Shown here piece by piece: positions 32,558-41,589 of a stretch of 41,787 nucleotides of DNA. Positions within the stretch are counted from its first letter, which is position 1, and every line of letters starts with the position of its first letter. This DNA comes from SG8-30 sp964406445 (GTDB lineage Bacteria; Pseudomonadota; Gammaproteobacteria; Steroidobacterales; Steroidobacteraceae). The position numbers were made by a program, and so were the translations under genes. Below the pieces are notes generated by a model that worked only from the letters and a program-made list of their open reading frames with translations, was not told the origin of the DNA and ran no database searches. Location: NCBI GenBank assembly GCA_964406445.1, contig CAYORU010000032.1:1-41787 (forward strand), read 5' to 3'.

Positions 32558-35035
32558 ATGGTCTCGATGCTCTGGATCCTCGCCTTCGTGGCCGCCGTCC
32601 TCTGGCTCGCGTACTCGCGCCAGAGTCTTCGCGTGGCGACGGCGACGCTGGCCGTGCTGCTCGCCGCCTATGCGGCGCTGGGCGCCGGCCCGCTGTGGTG
32701 GAAGACGGCGCTGTGGCTCGCCTTCGCGCCCATCGCGCTGCTCAACGTCAGGCCGCTGCGGCAGCGCTTCCTGACCCGGCCGTTCCTGGTCACCTACAAG
32801 CGGCTGCTCCCGCCGATGTCGTCGACGGAGCGCGAGGCGCTCGAGGCCGGCACCGTGTGGTGGGACGGCGAGCTGTTCACCGGCAGCCCCGACTGGAAGA
32901 AGCTGCTCGATGCCGCGCCGCCGAAGCTGTCCGCGGAGGAGAAGGCCTTCCTCGACGGGCCTTGCGACGAGCTGTGCCGCATGATCGACGAGTGGGACAC
33001 GACCCACCGCCGCGCGGACCTCGCCCCCGAGGTCTGGGACTTCCTCAAGCGGAAGGGCTTCTTCGCGATGATCATCCCGAAGAAGTACGGCGGGCTCGGT
33101 TTCTCGGCCTACGCGCATTCCTGCGTGCTCACCAAGATCTCGAGCCGCAGCAGCACGGCGGCCGCGACCGTGGCGGTGCCGAACTCGCTCGGCCCGGCCG
33201 AGCTCCTGCTGCATTACGGCACCGAGGAGCAGAAGAACTGGTACCTGCCGCGGCTCGCGCGCGGCGAGGAAGTGCCCTGCTTCGGCCTGACCGCGCCGCG
33301 CGCCGGCTCGGACGCTGCCTCGATCCCCGACACGGGCGTCGTCTGCAAGGGGATGTACCAGGGCCGCGAGGTGCTGGGTCTCAGGCTCAACTTCGCGAAG
33401 CGCTACATCACGCTCGCGCCGGTGGCGACCGTCATCGGCCTCGCCTTCCGCATGTTCGACCCGGACAAGCTGCTCGGCGGCAAGGCCGACCTCGGCATCA
33501 CCTGCGCGCTGATCCCGCGCAACACGCCCGGCGTCACGATCGGACGCAGGCACTTCCCGCTCAACGTGCCGTTCCAGAACGGCCCGGTCGCCGGCAAGGA
33601 CGTGTTCGTGCCGCTCGATGCCATCATCGGCGGGCCGAAGATGGCCGGCCAGGGCTGGCGCATGCTGGTCGAGCAGCTCTCCGTCGGCCGCTGCATCTCG
33701 CTGCCCTCGAACGCCACCGGCGGCGCCAAGGGCGCGGTGTACTCCACCGGCGCCTACGCGCGGATCCGCCGGCAGTTCAACATGCCCATCGGCAAGTTCG
33801 AGGGCGTCGAGTCGGTCATCGCGCGGATGGCCGGCTTCACCTACATCATGGATGCGGGCCGCTCGGTGACGAGCGGCGCGATCGACGGCGGCGAGAAGCC
33901 CTCCGTGCCATCGGGCATCCTCAAGTACCACGTCACCGAGCTCGGCCGCGTGGTCGCCAACGACGCCATGGACGTGCAGGGCGGCAAGGGCATCTGCCTC
34001 GGCCCGAAGAACTACCTCGGCCGCGGCTACCAGATGGTGCCGATCGGGATCACGGTCGAGGGCGCGAACATCCTCACCCGCAGCCTGATCATCTTCGGGC
34101 AGGGCGCGGTGCGCTGCCACCCGTGGGTGCTGAAGGAAATGGAGGCGGCCCGCGATCCTGACCACGCGCGCGGCGTGGCGGCCTTCGACGCGGCGCTGAT
34201 GGGGCACATCGGCTTCACGATCTCGAACGCGGTGCGCTCGCTGATCCAGTCCCTGACGCTCTCGCGCATCGCCCGGGCGCCGGTCGACGGCCCGACCGCG
34301 CGTTACTTCGAGCACATCGACCGCTTCAGCGCCTCCTTCGCCTTCGCTTCCGACGTGGCCATGCTCTCGCTCGGCGGCTACCTCAAGAAGAAGGAGAACC
34401 TGTCCGCCAGGCTCGGCGACGTGCTGTCCTGCATGTATCTCGCCTCGATGGTGCTCAAGCACTACGAGAACCAGGGCCGGCCTGCCGCGGACCTGCCCTT
34501 CGTCGAGTACGCCTGCCGGACCCTGCTCTACAAGGCGCAGGAGCAGCTGCACAGCTTCCTGAGGAACTTCCCGGTGCGCTGGCTGGCGGCCTTCATGCGG
34601 CTGTTCATCTTCCCGCGCGGACTCACCTACTCGGCGCCGAGCGACCGGCTGGGTCGCAGGGTGACCGAGCTGGTGATGAGCCCGTCGGAATCGCGCGACC
34701 GGCTCTGCGGCGGCGTGTACAAGACGCTCGAGCCGACCAACCACCTCGGCCTCGTCCAGGAGGCGATGGTGCTGGCGATCGCCGCCGAGCCGCTCGAGAA
34801 GCGCATCCGCGTCGAGGGCGTGAAGACCGGGCGTGTCACGGCGCTCGACCTGCCGGGCCAGATCCGCGAGGCGCTCGCGGTCGGAATCATCACCGAGGCC
34901 GAGGCCGCTCAGCTGCGCGAGTACGACCGCAAGGTCATGGAGATCGTGCACGTCGACGACTTCGAGCCCGCCGAGCTCGCCGCGGCCGCCGAGGTCGTCG
35001 AGGAAGCCCCCGGCCGGCCGGCCCAGGTCGCCTGA
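32558..35035 (+). CDS. fadE: FadE-type membrane-anchored acyl-CoA dehydrogenase
   Basis: An 825-aa first enzyme of fatty-acid beta-oxidation, close to E. coli FadE in length. Two N-terminal hydrophobic segments (about 2-18 and 27-65) anchor it to the inner membrane. The FAD-binding acyl-CoA dehydrogenase core follows (WYLPRLARGEEVPCFGLTAPRAGSD, GKADLGITCALIP and QLSVGRCISLPSN), with an extra C-terminal domain of about 250 residues typical of FadE. ATG 32558 has AAGGAG 7 nt upstream. An 18-bp palindrome lies just upstream of the gene, and a terminator hairpin follows it. It probably works on medium to long acyl-CoAs. Confidence 0.94.
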   Translation: MVSMLWILAFVAAVLWLAYSRQSLRVATATLAVLLAAYAALGAGPLWWKTALWLAFAPIALLNVRPLRQRFLTRPFLVTYKRLLPPMSSTEREALEAGTVWWDGELFTGSPDWKKLLDAAPPKLSAEEKAFLDGPCDELCRMIDEWDTTHRRADLAPEVWDFLKRKGFFAMIIPKKYGGLGFSAYAHSCVLTKISSRSSTAAATVAVPNSLGPAELLLHYGTEEQKNWYLPRLARGEEVPCFGLTAPRAGSDAASIPDTGVVCKGMYQGREVLGLRLNFAKRYITLAPVATVIGLAFRMFDPDKLLGGKADLGITCALIPRNTPGVTIGRRHFPLNVPFQNGPVAGKDVFVPLDAIIGGPKMAGQGWRMLVEQLSVGRCISLPSNATGGAKGAVYSTGAYARIRRQFNMPIGKFEGVESVIARMAGFTYIMDAGRSVTSGAIDGGEKPSVPSGILKYHVTELGRVVANDAMDVQGGKGICLGPKNYLGRGYQMVPIGITVEGANILTRSLIIFGQGAVRCHPWVLKEMEAARDPDHARGVAAFDAALMGHIGFTISNAVRSLIQSLTLSRIARAPVDGPTARYFEHIDRFSASFAFASDVAMLSLGGYLKKKENLSARLGDVLSCMYLASMVLKHYENQGRPAADLPFVEYACRTLLYKAQEQLHSFLRNFPVRWLAAFMRLFIFPRGLTYSAPSDRLGRRVTELVMSPSESRDRLCGGVYKTLEPTNHLGLVQEAMVLAIAAEPLEKRIRVEGVKTGRVTALDLPGQIREALAVGIITEAEAAQLREYDRKVMEIVHVDDFEPAELAAAAEVVEEAPGRPAQVA

Positions 35036-35045
35036 ACAGCCGGCA

Positions 35046-35077
35046 CATCCCTGATTTCGGCAAGGAAATCAGGGATG
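35046..35077 (+). terminator. Hairpin terminator of fadE
   Basis: Perfect 13-bp arms CATCCCTGATTTC / GAAATCAGGGATG with a 6-nt loop, followed after a few bases by the T-rich CTCGTTTCTT. The AT content stands out from the GC-rich surroundings. The nearly symmetric stem might work in both directions. Confidence 0.75.
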
Positions 35078-35102
35078 ACCCTCGTTTCTTGCGGTGAGCG
35101 CT

Positions 35103-35130
35103 AACGATAATCGTTCGCGTTAGGGTTATC
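35103..35130. promoter_or_regulatory. Fur-box-like site upstream of feoA
   Basis: AACGAT-A-ATCGTT (35103-35115) is a 6-1-6 palindrome, and GATAA (35106-35110) to TTATC (35126-35130) gives a second, wider inverted pair. Fur operators have a 6-1-6 layout of GATAAT-like hexamers. It is placed 23 bp before the feoA start and overlaps a possible -10 (TATCAT), so iron-dependent repression is expected. Confidence 0.62.
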
Positions 35131-35152
35131 ATGGCGCCGTCGAGCCGCCGCC

Positions 35153-35461
35153 ATGGACCACCCCGCCCACCCGCCCAGCCCTGAGCCCGAACTCGCACTC
35201 GCCGACCTCGCGGTCGGCGAGTGCGCGCAAGTGCTGCGGTTGCGAGACGGCTCGGAGAGCCTCGGCGACGAAGTGCACTCGACGCTCGCCCAGCGCCTGC
35301 TGGAACTCGGCTTCATCCCCGGCGAGCCGGTGCAGGTCGTAGGCAGCATCTGGCCCGGCGCGGACCCAATGGCGATCCGCCTCGGCCGCAGCCTGTTCGC
35401 GCTGCGCCGCCGCGAGGCCGCGGCCGTGCTCGTCGCCCGCGCGGGGCAGCCGCGGGAATGA
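35153..35461 (+). CDS. feoA: Ferrous iron transport protein FeoA
   Basis: A 102-aa cytoplasmic SH3-like protein that supports FeoB. The FeoA fold is recognisable from about residue 17 (LADLAVGECAQVLRL), then LAQRLLELGFIPGEPVQVV and the late segment MAIRLGRSLFALRRREA. A short proline-rich N-terminal extension precedes it. Its stop overlaps the feoB start (ATGA), so translation is coupled. Upstream lies a Fur-like site. Confidence 0.9.
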   Translation: MDHPAHPPSPEPELALADLAVGECAQVLRLRDGSESLGDEVHSTLAQRLLELGFIPGEPVQVVGSIWPGADPMAIRLGRSLFALRRREAAAVLVARAGQPRE

Positions 35462-37329
35462 ACGCGCACGCGGCCACCGCGGAGCTGCGGCTCGCCCTGG
35501 TCGGCGTCCCGAACTCGGGCAAGACGGCGCTGTTCAACCGCCTGACCGGAAGCCACCAGAAGGTCGCGAACTACGCGGGCGTGACGGTGGAGCGCAAGGA
35601 AGGGCGCTTCACCGGCGAAAGCGGCCGGCGCTACCGGCTGCTGGACCTGCCCGGCGCCTACAGCCTGACCCCGACCTCGCTCGACGAGGCGATCACGCGC
35701 GACGCGGTCCTCGGCCGCCTCGCCGGCGAGGCGCCGCCCGAGGTGATCGTCTGCGTCGTCGACGCGACCAACCTGCGGCTCAACCTGCGCCTCGTGCTCG
35801 AGCTGCGGGCGCTCGGCCTGCCGCTCGTGGTCGCGCTCAACATGAGCGACGTCGCGCGCAACCGGGGCTATCGCGTCGACCGCGAGGCGCTGGCCCGCGA
35901 ACTCGGCCTGCCGGTCGTCGAGACGGTCGCGGTCGCGGCCGGCGGCGCGCAGGCGCTCATCGAGGCCCTCGACCGCCAGGCCCCGCCGCCGGCGCGCGCC
36001 CGGCTCGACTACAGCGACCCGAGCCCGAACCAGGTCGTGGATACGCAGCGCGAGGCGCGCCGCATCCTCGCGCTGACCGGCTATCACGAGCCGGCGCGGC
36101 AGCGCGCCCTCGACCGGCTGGACGCGCTCGTCCTGCACCCCGTGGCTGGCATCGCCGTGCTCGCCGCACTGCTCTTCGCCGTCTTCCAGGCCGTCTTCAG
36201 CTGGGCCGCCGTGCCCATGGACCTCATCGACGCGGGCGTCTCGCGCTGTGCGGCGTGGCTGGTGGCCACGCTCCCCGACGGCCCGCTGCAAAGCCTGCTG
36301 GTGGACGGCGTCATCGCCGGCGCCGGCAGCGTGCTGGTCTTCCTGCCGCAGATCCTGATCCTGTTCCTGTTCATCCTCGCGCTCGAGGAGAGCGGCTACC
36401 TGCCGCGCGCCGCGTACCTCCTGGACCGGCTGATGGGGAGCGTCGGGCTGTCCGGACGCGCCTTCATCCCGCTGCTGTCGAGCTTCGCCTGCGCGGTGCC
36501 GGGGATCATGGCGACCCGCACGATCCCGAACGTCCGCGACCGCATGGCGACCATCCTGATCGCGCCGCTCATGACCTGCTCGGCGCGACTGCCGGTTTAC
36601 GCGCTGTTGATCAGCGCGTTCATCCCGGTGCAGGCGGTCGGGCCGTTCAACCTGCAGGGTCTCGTCCTGTTCAGCCTGTACGCCGCGGGGGTGCTGTCCG
36701 CCCTCGCGGTCGCCGCGGTGCTGAAGCGCACCACGCTCAAGGCGAGCTACCACCCGCTGCTGCTCGAGCTGCCCGAGTACCACTGGCCGAGCCCGCGCAA
36801 CCTCGCCATCGGCCTGTGGGAACGCGCGCGCATCTTCCTGCGCCGCGTCGGCACCATCATCCTCGCGCTGATGGTGGTGCTGTGGTTCCTGTCGAGTTAC
36901 CCGGCGCCGCCGCCGGGCGCCGACATGCCGCCGATCTACTACAGCTTCGCCGGGCTGATCGGCCGCGGCCTCGAGGTCCTGCTCGCGCCGGTCGGCTTCA
37001 ACTGGCAGATCTCGATCGCCCTGGTCCCGGGACTCGCCGCGCGCGAGGTCGCCGTCGGCGCGCTGGGCACGGTCTACTCCCTATCCTCGGCCGACGACGC
37101 GACCGCCGGCGCGCTCGCGCCGATCATCGCGAGCAGCTGGAGCCTCGCCACGGCGCTCGCGCTGCTCGCGTGGTACGTGTTCGCGCCGCAGTGCCTCGCG
37201 ACGCTCGCGGTCGTGAAGCGTGAGACCGCGAGCTGGCGCTATCCGCTGGCCATGGCCGCGTACCTGTTCGGCCTCGCCTATCTCGCCGCCTTCGTCACCT
37301 ACCGCGCGGCGCTCGCGCTGGGAGGCTGA
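35458..37329 (+). CDS. feoB: Ferrous iron transporter FeoB
   Basis: A 623-aa inner-membrane Fe(II) transporter. The N-terminal GTPase domain has G1 GVPNSGKT (about 16-23), G3 DLPGAYSL and G4 NMSD; a GDI-like linker follows. The two membrane Gate modules carry the family sequence SFACAVPGIMATRTI with its conserved cysteine, and the later WQISIALVPGLAAREVAVGALGTVYS. It is shorter than the 770-aa E. coli FeoB, as in many gammaproteobacterial forms. The start ATG overlaps the feoA stop. Confidence 0.95.
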   Translation: MNAHAATAELRLALVGVPNSGKTALFNRLTGSHQKVANYAGVTVERKEGRFTGESGRRYRLLDLPGAYSLTPTSLDEAITRDAVLGRLAGEAPPEVIVCVVDATNLRLNLRLVLELRALGLPLVVALNMSDVARNRGYRVDREALARELGLPVVETVAVAAGGAQALIEALDRQAPPPARARLDYSDPSPNQVVDTQREARRILALTGYHEPARQRALDRLDALVLHPVAGIAVLAALLFAVFQAVFSWAAVPMDLIDAGVSRCAAWLVATLPDGPLQSLLVDGVIAGAGSVLVFLPQILILFLFILALEESGYLPRAAYLLDRLMGSVGLSGRAFIPLLSSFACAVPGIMATRTIPNVRDRMATILIAPLMTCSARLPVYALLISAFIPVQAVGPFNLQGLVLFSLYAAGVLSALAVAAVLKRTTLKASYHPLLLELPEYHWPSPRNLAIGLWERARIFLRRVGTIILALMVVLWFLSSYPAPPPGADMPPIYYSFAGLIGRGLEVLLAPVGFNWQISIALVPGLAAREVAVGALGTVYSLSSADDATAGALAPIIASSWSLATALALLAWYVFAPQCLATLAVVKRETASWRYPLAMAAYLFGLAYLAAFVTYRAALALGG

Positions 37330-37331
37330 GC

Positions 37332-37577
37332 ATGTGGCAGCAGCTCGTCGTCGCCCCGATCGTCACCGCGAGCGCAGGCTACGCCGCGTGGGCGGTGCTG
37401 CCGGCCGGCCTGCGCAGGCGGCTCGGCGCGCGGGTGCGCGCCGCCCTTGGGCGGATGCCCGGACCCGTGGCCTCGCTCGCCCGGCGCGTGCCCGGACGCG
37501 GCGCGCAGTCCGCCGACTGCGGCTGCGCCGCCTGTCCCGCGTCCGCGGGGCGTGAAGGGCCCCCTCACCGTCGCTGA
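37332..37577 (+). CDS. Small Cys-rich membrane protein of the feo operon
   Basis: An 81-aa protein with one N-terminal membrane helix (residues about 6-24), a basic arginine-rich middle and the motif ADCGCAACP near residue 62. It is similar in layout to FeoB-associated Cys-rich and DUF6587 proteins, which replace FeoC in many feo operons. The cysteines could bind Fe(II) or a cluster. It starts 2 bp after the feoB stop, and a perfect GGAGG at the feoB end serves as ribosome site, which strongly supports expression. Confidence 0.78.
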   Translation: MWQQLVVAPIVTASAGYAAWAVLPAGLRRRLGARVRAALGRMPGPVASLARRVPGRGAQSADCGCAACPASAGREGPPHRR

Positions 37578-37613
37578 GCTAGACTGGGGCCGTCGCCGTC
37601 AGGACCCCGGTCG

Positions 37614-38627
37614 ATGCCGATTGAACCCGCCGCCGCAGCGCCGGCAGAGGCTGCGCAGCCCGAGCCCTCGCCAGCGGTCGTGACGCCGCCTCCGCCTGCG
37701 CCCAGCTGCCAGAACTGCGAGGTGCCGCTCGACGGACCCTTCTGCGCCCAGTGCGGCCAGCGGGCGGACACCCACGTTCCCGCGCTGACCGAGGTCGGCC
37801 ACGACATCGTGCACTCGGTGCTGCACCTCGACGGTCGTGTCTGGCGAACGTTGCGCTCGCTGCTCTTTCGGCCGGGCGAGCTGACCAACGAGTACATCCG
37901 CGGCCGGCGGCAGCGCTACCTGCCGCCATTCCGCCTCTACCTCGTCGTGAGCGTCGCTTTCTTCGCAATCTCCTCGCTGCTACCGAACGACGGGCTGGTG
38001 CAGGTGGCGGACCGGCCGGGCAGCGTCGAGGCTCCGATCGTCGTCGGCGGAAAGCAGCCGGAGAAGCCGGCCGGCCCGGCCGTCGAGGGCACCTCGCCGG
38101 AGGCGGTCCGCGGCATGGTGGCTGTCGAGACGCCGGCGAATTGCGCCGTCGACACCGGGCTGCCCGCGCTCGACGCGCGGCTGGGCGAGGCCTGCCGGAA
38201 GATCGCGGCGGACCGCGGCAAGCGCCTCGGCCAGGTGTTCTTCCGCACCGCGCCGAAGCTGATGTTCGCCTTCCTGCCGGTGATGGCGGCGGTATCGCTC
38301 CTGTTCTACTGGCGGCCGCGGCGGCGCTACGTCGAGCACCTCGTGCTCTACTTCCACACCCACTCGCTGACCTTCCTCGCGCTGCTCGCCAGCAGCCTCG
38401 TCGGGCTGCTCGGCCGTCCCGGCCTGCCGGGCGCCGGGCTGTTCGAGCTGGTGAGCTCGCTGCTCGTCGCCTGGGTGCCGTACTACGTGTTCCGCGCGAT
38501 GCGCGTCGTCTACGGCGAGAGCCGGCGGCGCACGCTCGCCAAGTTCGTCACGATCGGCAGCATCTACGTGACGCTGCTCGGCATCACGATGATCGCCGGC
38601 GTGATCTACTCGGGGCTCTCCTTGTGA
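37614..38627 (+). CDS. DUF3667-like zinc-ribbon membrane protein
   Basis: A 337-aa protein. A proline/alanine-rich N-terminus precedes a zinc ribbon (CQNC, then CAQCGQ, about residues 32-49), followed by HVPALTEVGHDIVHSVLHLDGRVWRTLRSLLFRPGELT and YIRGRRQRYLPPFRLYLVVSVAFF, the DUF3667 hallmark. Membrane segments are near 108-125, 214-235, 240-265, 274-295 and 310-335, with a soluble insertion between about 130 and 205. The function of the family is unknown. It is followed 28 bp later by dinB on the same strand. Confidence 0.85.
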   Translation: MPIEPAAAAPAEAAQPEPSPAVVTPPPPAPSCQNCEVPLDGPFCAQCGQRADTHVPALTEVGHDIVHSVLHLDGRVWRTLRSLLFRPGELTNEYIRGRRQRYLPPFRLYLVVSVAFFAISSLLPNDGLVQVADRPGSVEAPIVVGGKQPEKPAGPAVEGTSPEAVRGMVAVETPANCAVDTGLPALDARLGEACRKIAADRGKRLGQVFFRTAPKLMFAFLPVMAAVSLLFYWRPRRRYVEHLVLYFHTHSLTFLALLASSLVGLLGRPGLPGAGLFELVSSLLVAWVPYYVFRAMRVVYGESRRRTLAKFVTIGSIYVTLLGITMIAGVIYSGLSL

Positions 38628-38655
38628 CGAGGCCCAGTCCCGGCTGGACGCCGCC

Positions 38656-39825
38656 TTGAGCGACCGCGCGATCCTGCACGTGGACATGGACGCGTTCTAC
38701 GCGTCGGTGGAGGCGCGCGACGACCCCTCGCTCGCGGGCAAGCCGCTCGTCGTGGGCGGCACCAGCGGCCGCGGCGTGGTCGCGGCCGCGAGCTACGAGG
38801 CGCGCCGCTTCGGGATCCACTCGGCCATGCCGATGCGCGAGGCCCTGCGGCGCTGCCCGCACGCCGTCTGCGTCCGGCCGCGCATGGCCCGCTACAAGGA
38901 AGTGTCGCTGCAGGTGTTCGAGGTCTTCGGCGGGTTCACGGACGTCATTCAGGGGCTGTCGCTCGACGAGGCGTTTCTCGACGTCACCCACAGCCGCGCG
39001 CTGTTCGGCGCGCCCGAGGCCATGGCCCGCGAGATCAAGCGGCGCATCCGCGAGCGCACGGGGCTTTCGGCCTCGGTCGGCGTGGCCCCGAACAAGCTGC
39101 TCGCCAAGCTCGCCTCGGAGATGAACAAGCCCGACGGCCTCACCGTCATCCGCGCGGCGGAGGCGCGCGCGGTGCTCGACCCGCTGCCGGTGGGCCGCCT
39201 GCACGGCATCGGCGGCAAGACCGCGGCCCGGCTCGAGCAACAGGGGATCTTCACGCTCGGCCAGCTGCGCGACGCGCCGGATTCGGTGCTCTGGCCGCTG
39301 TTCGGCCGCGACACGCGCCGGATGCGCGAGCGGGCCGCCGGCATCGACGACCGGCCGGTGCTGGCCGACGTCGCAGAGCAGCAGGTGAGCAGCGAGGAGA
39401 CCTTCGATGCCGACCTGACGGATCACGCGGCGCTGCAGGCGCACCTCGCGCGGCTGGCCGACCGGACCGCCGGGCGGCTGCGCGCGAGGCGCCTCGTCGC
39501 GGGCCTCGTTGTGATCAAGGTGCGCCAGCGCGACTTCACGACCTTCACGCGGCAGCGCAGCTTCAGCCCCGCGACCCAGGAGACGCGCCTGATCGCGGAG
39601 GTCGCCGCCGCGCTGCTCGACCAGTGGTTCGCCGAGCATCCGCGCGTCGCGGTGCGGCTGCTCGGGGTCGGCGTCGGCCATCTCGCCGCCGCCGAGCAGC
39701 TCGACCTGTTCGCCACGCCGCAGAGCGTGGCGTCGAGCGCCCTCGACGCCACGCTCGACCGGATCCGCGACCGCTTCGGCACCGGCGCCGTGCGGCGCGC
39801 GAGCTCGCTTCGCGACGACGCCTAG
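38656..39825 (+). CDS. dinB: DNA polymerase IV (DinB)
   Basis: A 389-aa Y-family translesion polymerase. Catalytic acidic residues are in HVDMDAFYASVE (Asp residues near 9-11) and SLDEAFLDVT (Asp about 102, Glu about 103). The helix-hairpin-helix region LHGIGGKTAARLEQQGI and the little-finger domain follow. The C-terminal EQLDLF is a beta-clamp binding motif. The start is TTG 38656 (MSDRAILHVDMDAFYASVE), which matches family starts. No LexA box was seen, and the short gap to the DUF3667-like gene suggests co-transcription. The stop overlaps the convergent downstream gene in a CTAG. Confidence 0.95.
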   Translation: MSDRAILHVDMDAFYASVEARDDPSLAGKPLVVGGTSGRGVVAAASYEARRFGIHSAMPMREALRRCPHAVCVRPRMARYKEVSLQVFEVFGGFTDVIQGLSLDEAFLDVTHSRALFGAPEAMAREIKRRIRERTGLSASVGVAPNKLLAKLASEMNKPDGLTVIRAAEARAVLDPLPVGRLHGIGGKTAARLEQQGIFTLGQLRDAPDSVLWPLFGRDTRRMRERAAGIDDRPVLADVAEQQVSSEETFDADLTDHAALQAHLARLADRTAGRLRARRLVAGLVVIKVRQRDFTTFTRQRSFSPATQETRLIAEVAAALLDQWFAEHPRVAVRLLGVGVGHLAAAEQLDLFATPQSVASSALDATLDRIRDRFGTGAVRRASSLRDDA

Positions 39826-40817
39826 GGCAGGAACACCTCGATGTCCACGAGCTCCTCGCGCTCGCCTGATTCCGGATCGACCGTGAGGATCTTGCCCAGC
39901 CCTGGCTTGTAGAACTTGTTCTCGAAGCCGTCGGGCTCGATCGGCGTGAACTCGTCGGTCTTCAGGCAGGTGCCGGCGCAGGACGCGTAAGGCGACTCGG
40001 CCGAGGCCGAGAGGCTCGCGACCCGCGCGATATCCTCGGCCTCGCCCAGCAGGAACTCCTGGCGGTAGACGTCGCCCGCCGCCGGGGCGGCCCTCATGAG
40101 GATGCCGGCACTGGCGCCGTCCTCGCCCGCGCGCCACGAGCCCTCGAGGTCGACGAGCCGGCCGTCCTCGTAGTTGCGCGCGATCTCGCCGAAATACCAG
40201 ACGTTGCCGTGGATGTCCTGGGCCATGTAATCGTCGGTATCCTCGATCAGCTCGCCCGAATCGAGCTCGGTCACGACGTCGTGCACGACGATGCAATCCA
40301 CGCCGTCGACTTCGATGGTCTCGAACGTCACCGAGACCGTGACCCGCTCGCCGGCTTCCTCGTTCTCGTACACGTAGCGCGTGCCGGGAACCAGCGGCAG
40401 GAAGTGGTTCGCCGCGATGCTGCCGCCGACCTCGAGCGGATCGACGAAGTCGGCAGGGTCGATCGGCGGATCGTAGGGCGCCTGGCCGAGCGCGTCACAG
40501 ACCTCCTCGCGGGCCGCGAACTGCTCGCCGCACAGCTGGCGGGTTTCGCGCCACCCCTCGCGCAGCTCCGCCCGGCACTCGCCGCGCTCGTCGCGCGCGG
40601 CCACGTTGAGGCACTTGCCGAATCCGATCCAGAAGTCGTCGGCGGCCTCGTTGCCGCAGGCGGCCCTGGCGGCGACCGAGGTCCTGGAGCAGGCGCCTGG
40701 GCCGGGGCGATGATCGCCTCCGTCGGCGAATGCCGCTCCGGCGAGCGTCGCGGCGGCGCCGCAGGCCAAGAGCTGCGCGCAGGCCGCCGCGCCGAAAGTC
40801 ATGTGCTTCGCTGTCAT
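39822..40817 (-). CDS. Exported protein of unknown function beside an ECF sigma factor
   Basis: A 331-aa exported protein that I do not recognise. The signal peptide covers residues 1 to about 31 (ending LAGAAFADGG). A cysteine-containing helical region follows (C43 to about C108, several cysteines in CSRTS, CGNEA, GKCLN, GECRA, LCGEQ, VCDAL). After it come a beta-rich domain with VPGTRYVYENEEAGERVTV and YMAQDIHGNVWYFGEIARNYEDGRLVD, typical of exported proteins read with ECF modules, and CAGTCLKTDEF near the end. The ribosome site AAGGAG lies 7 nt before the ATG. Divergent from the ECF sigma factor, with a large palindrome between them. Confidence 0.8.
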   Translation of the reverse strand: MTAKHMTFGAAACAQLLACGAAATLAGAAFADGGDHRPGPGACSRTSVAARAACGNEAADDFWIGFGKCLNVAARDERGECRAELREGWRETRQLCGEQFAAREEVCDALGQAPYDPPIDPADFVDPLEVGGSIAANHFLPLVPGTRYVYENEEAGERVTVSVTFETIEVDGVDCIVVHDVVTELDSGELIEDTDDYMAQDIHGNVWYFGEIARNYEDGRLVDLEGSWRAGEDGASAGILMRAAPAAGDVYRQEFLLGEAEDIARVASLSASAESPYASCAGTCLKTDEFTPIEPDGFENKFYKPGLGKILTVDPESGEREELVDIEVFLP

Positions 40818-40855
40818 GTCGATCTCCTTGCCTCGGGCGTGTTCCCCTCCTAGCT

Positions 40856-40926
40856 TTGGACGCCCGGGCCGCGCGAATCCTTCGCGGGATCGTCGCGCGA
40901 AGGATCCGGCGCGGCAGGACGTCCAA
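40856..40926. repeat. Large near-palindrome between divergent genes
   Basis: Nested pairing: TTGGACG (40856-40862) with CGTCCAA (40920-40926), GCCGCGC (40868-40874) with GCGCGGC (40909-40915), and ATCCTTCGCG (40877-40886) with CGCGAAGGAT (40896-40905). It occupies the middle of the gap between the secreted-protein gene and the ECF gene, so it could be an operator or cruciform covering both promoters. The ends resemble the start regions of each gene. Confidence 0.78.
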
Positions 40927-40952
40927 CAGGACATGCAGGGCGAAACAGCACC

Positions 40953-41573
40953 GTGACCGGCAGCGCGCATCTGGACCTCGCGCGGGCGCGCAGGATCGCC
41001 AGGGGGGACCGGGCGGCGTTCCAGGAGCTGTTCGACAGCTTCTTTCCGAGGCTCTACCGCTTCGCCCTGGCGCGTCTCGACGGTGACCACGACGCCGCGG
41101 CCGAGACCGTTCAGCGGACCTTCTGCAAGGCGATCCGGCACCTCGAGGACTACCGTGGCGAGGCCGCGCTGTACACCTGGTTCTGCCAGGTGTGCCGCAA
41201 CGAGCTCGCCGACCACTACCGGCGGGCAGGCCGCGAGGCGGGTCGCCTCGTTCCGCTCGAAGACCGCCCCGAGGTGCGCGCGGTGCTCGAAACGCTGGCG
41301 GGACCCGCCGGCGAGGAGCCCGAGACCGCGGCCTGGCGCGCCGACGTGCAGCGCCTGGTGCAGGCGACCATCGACGCGCTGCCCGACCGCTATGGCGAGG
41401 TGCTGGAGTGGCGCTACGCGGACGGACTCGCGGTGAAGGCGATCGCCGGCCGTCTCGCGATCAGCGACAAGGCCGCGGAATCGCTGCTGCAGCGGGCGAG
41501 GGACGCGTTCCGCACGGCCATCACCGAGATCGCGGGGACCGCCGAGGCTTTCGAGCCCCCGCGCTACGAATGA
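40953..41573 (+). CDS. ECF RNA polymerase sigma factor
   Basis: A 206-aa extracytoplasmic-function sigma factor. Region 2 is recognisable in LDLARARRIARGDRAAFQELF (about 7-27) and YRFALARLDGDHDAAAETVQRTFCKAIRHL. The -10 recognition helices follow in EAALYTWFCQVCRNELADHYRR. Region 4, the -35 binding helix-turn-helix, lies in LPDRYGEVLEWRYADGLAVKAIAGRLAISDKAAESLLQRARDAF. The start is GTG 40953. A short gene for a probable membrane anti-sigma factor follows after 16 bp, and a divergent exported protein precedes it. Confidence 0.92.
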   Translation: MTGSAHLDLARARRIARGDRAAFQELFDSFFPRLYRFALARLDGDHDAAAETVQRTFCKAIRHLEDYRGEAALYTWFCQVCRNELADHYRRAGREAGRLVPLEDRPEVRAVLETLAGPAGEEPETAAWRADVQRLVQATIDALPDRYGEVLEWRYADGLAVKAIAGRLAISDKAAESLLQRARDAFRTAITEIAGTAEAFEPPRYE

Positions 41574-41589
41574 GGCAACGGCCAGGACC

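Noticed and set aside
32489..34951. Long minus-strand frame opposite fadE
   Set aside because: Shadow of the fadE codons; composition is histidine/arginine/alanine-rich and no family similarity is visible.
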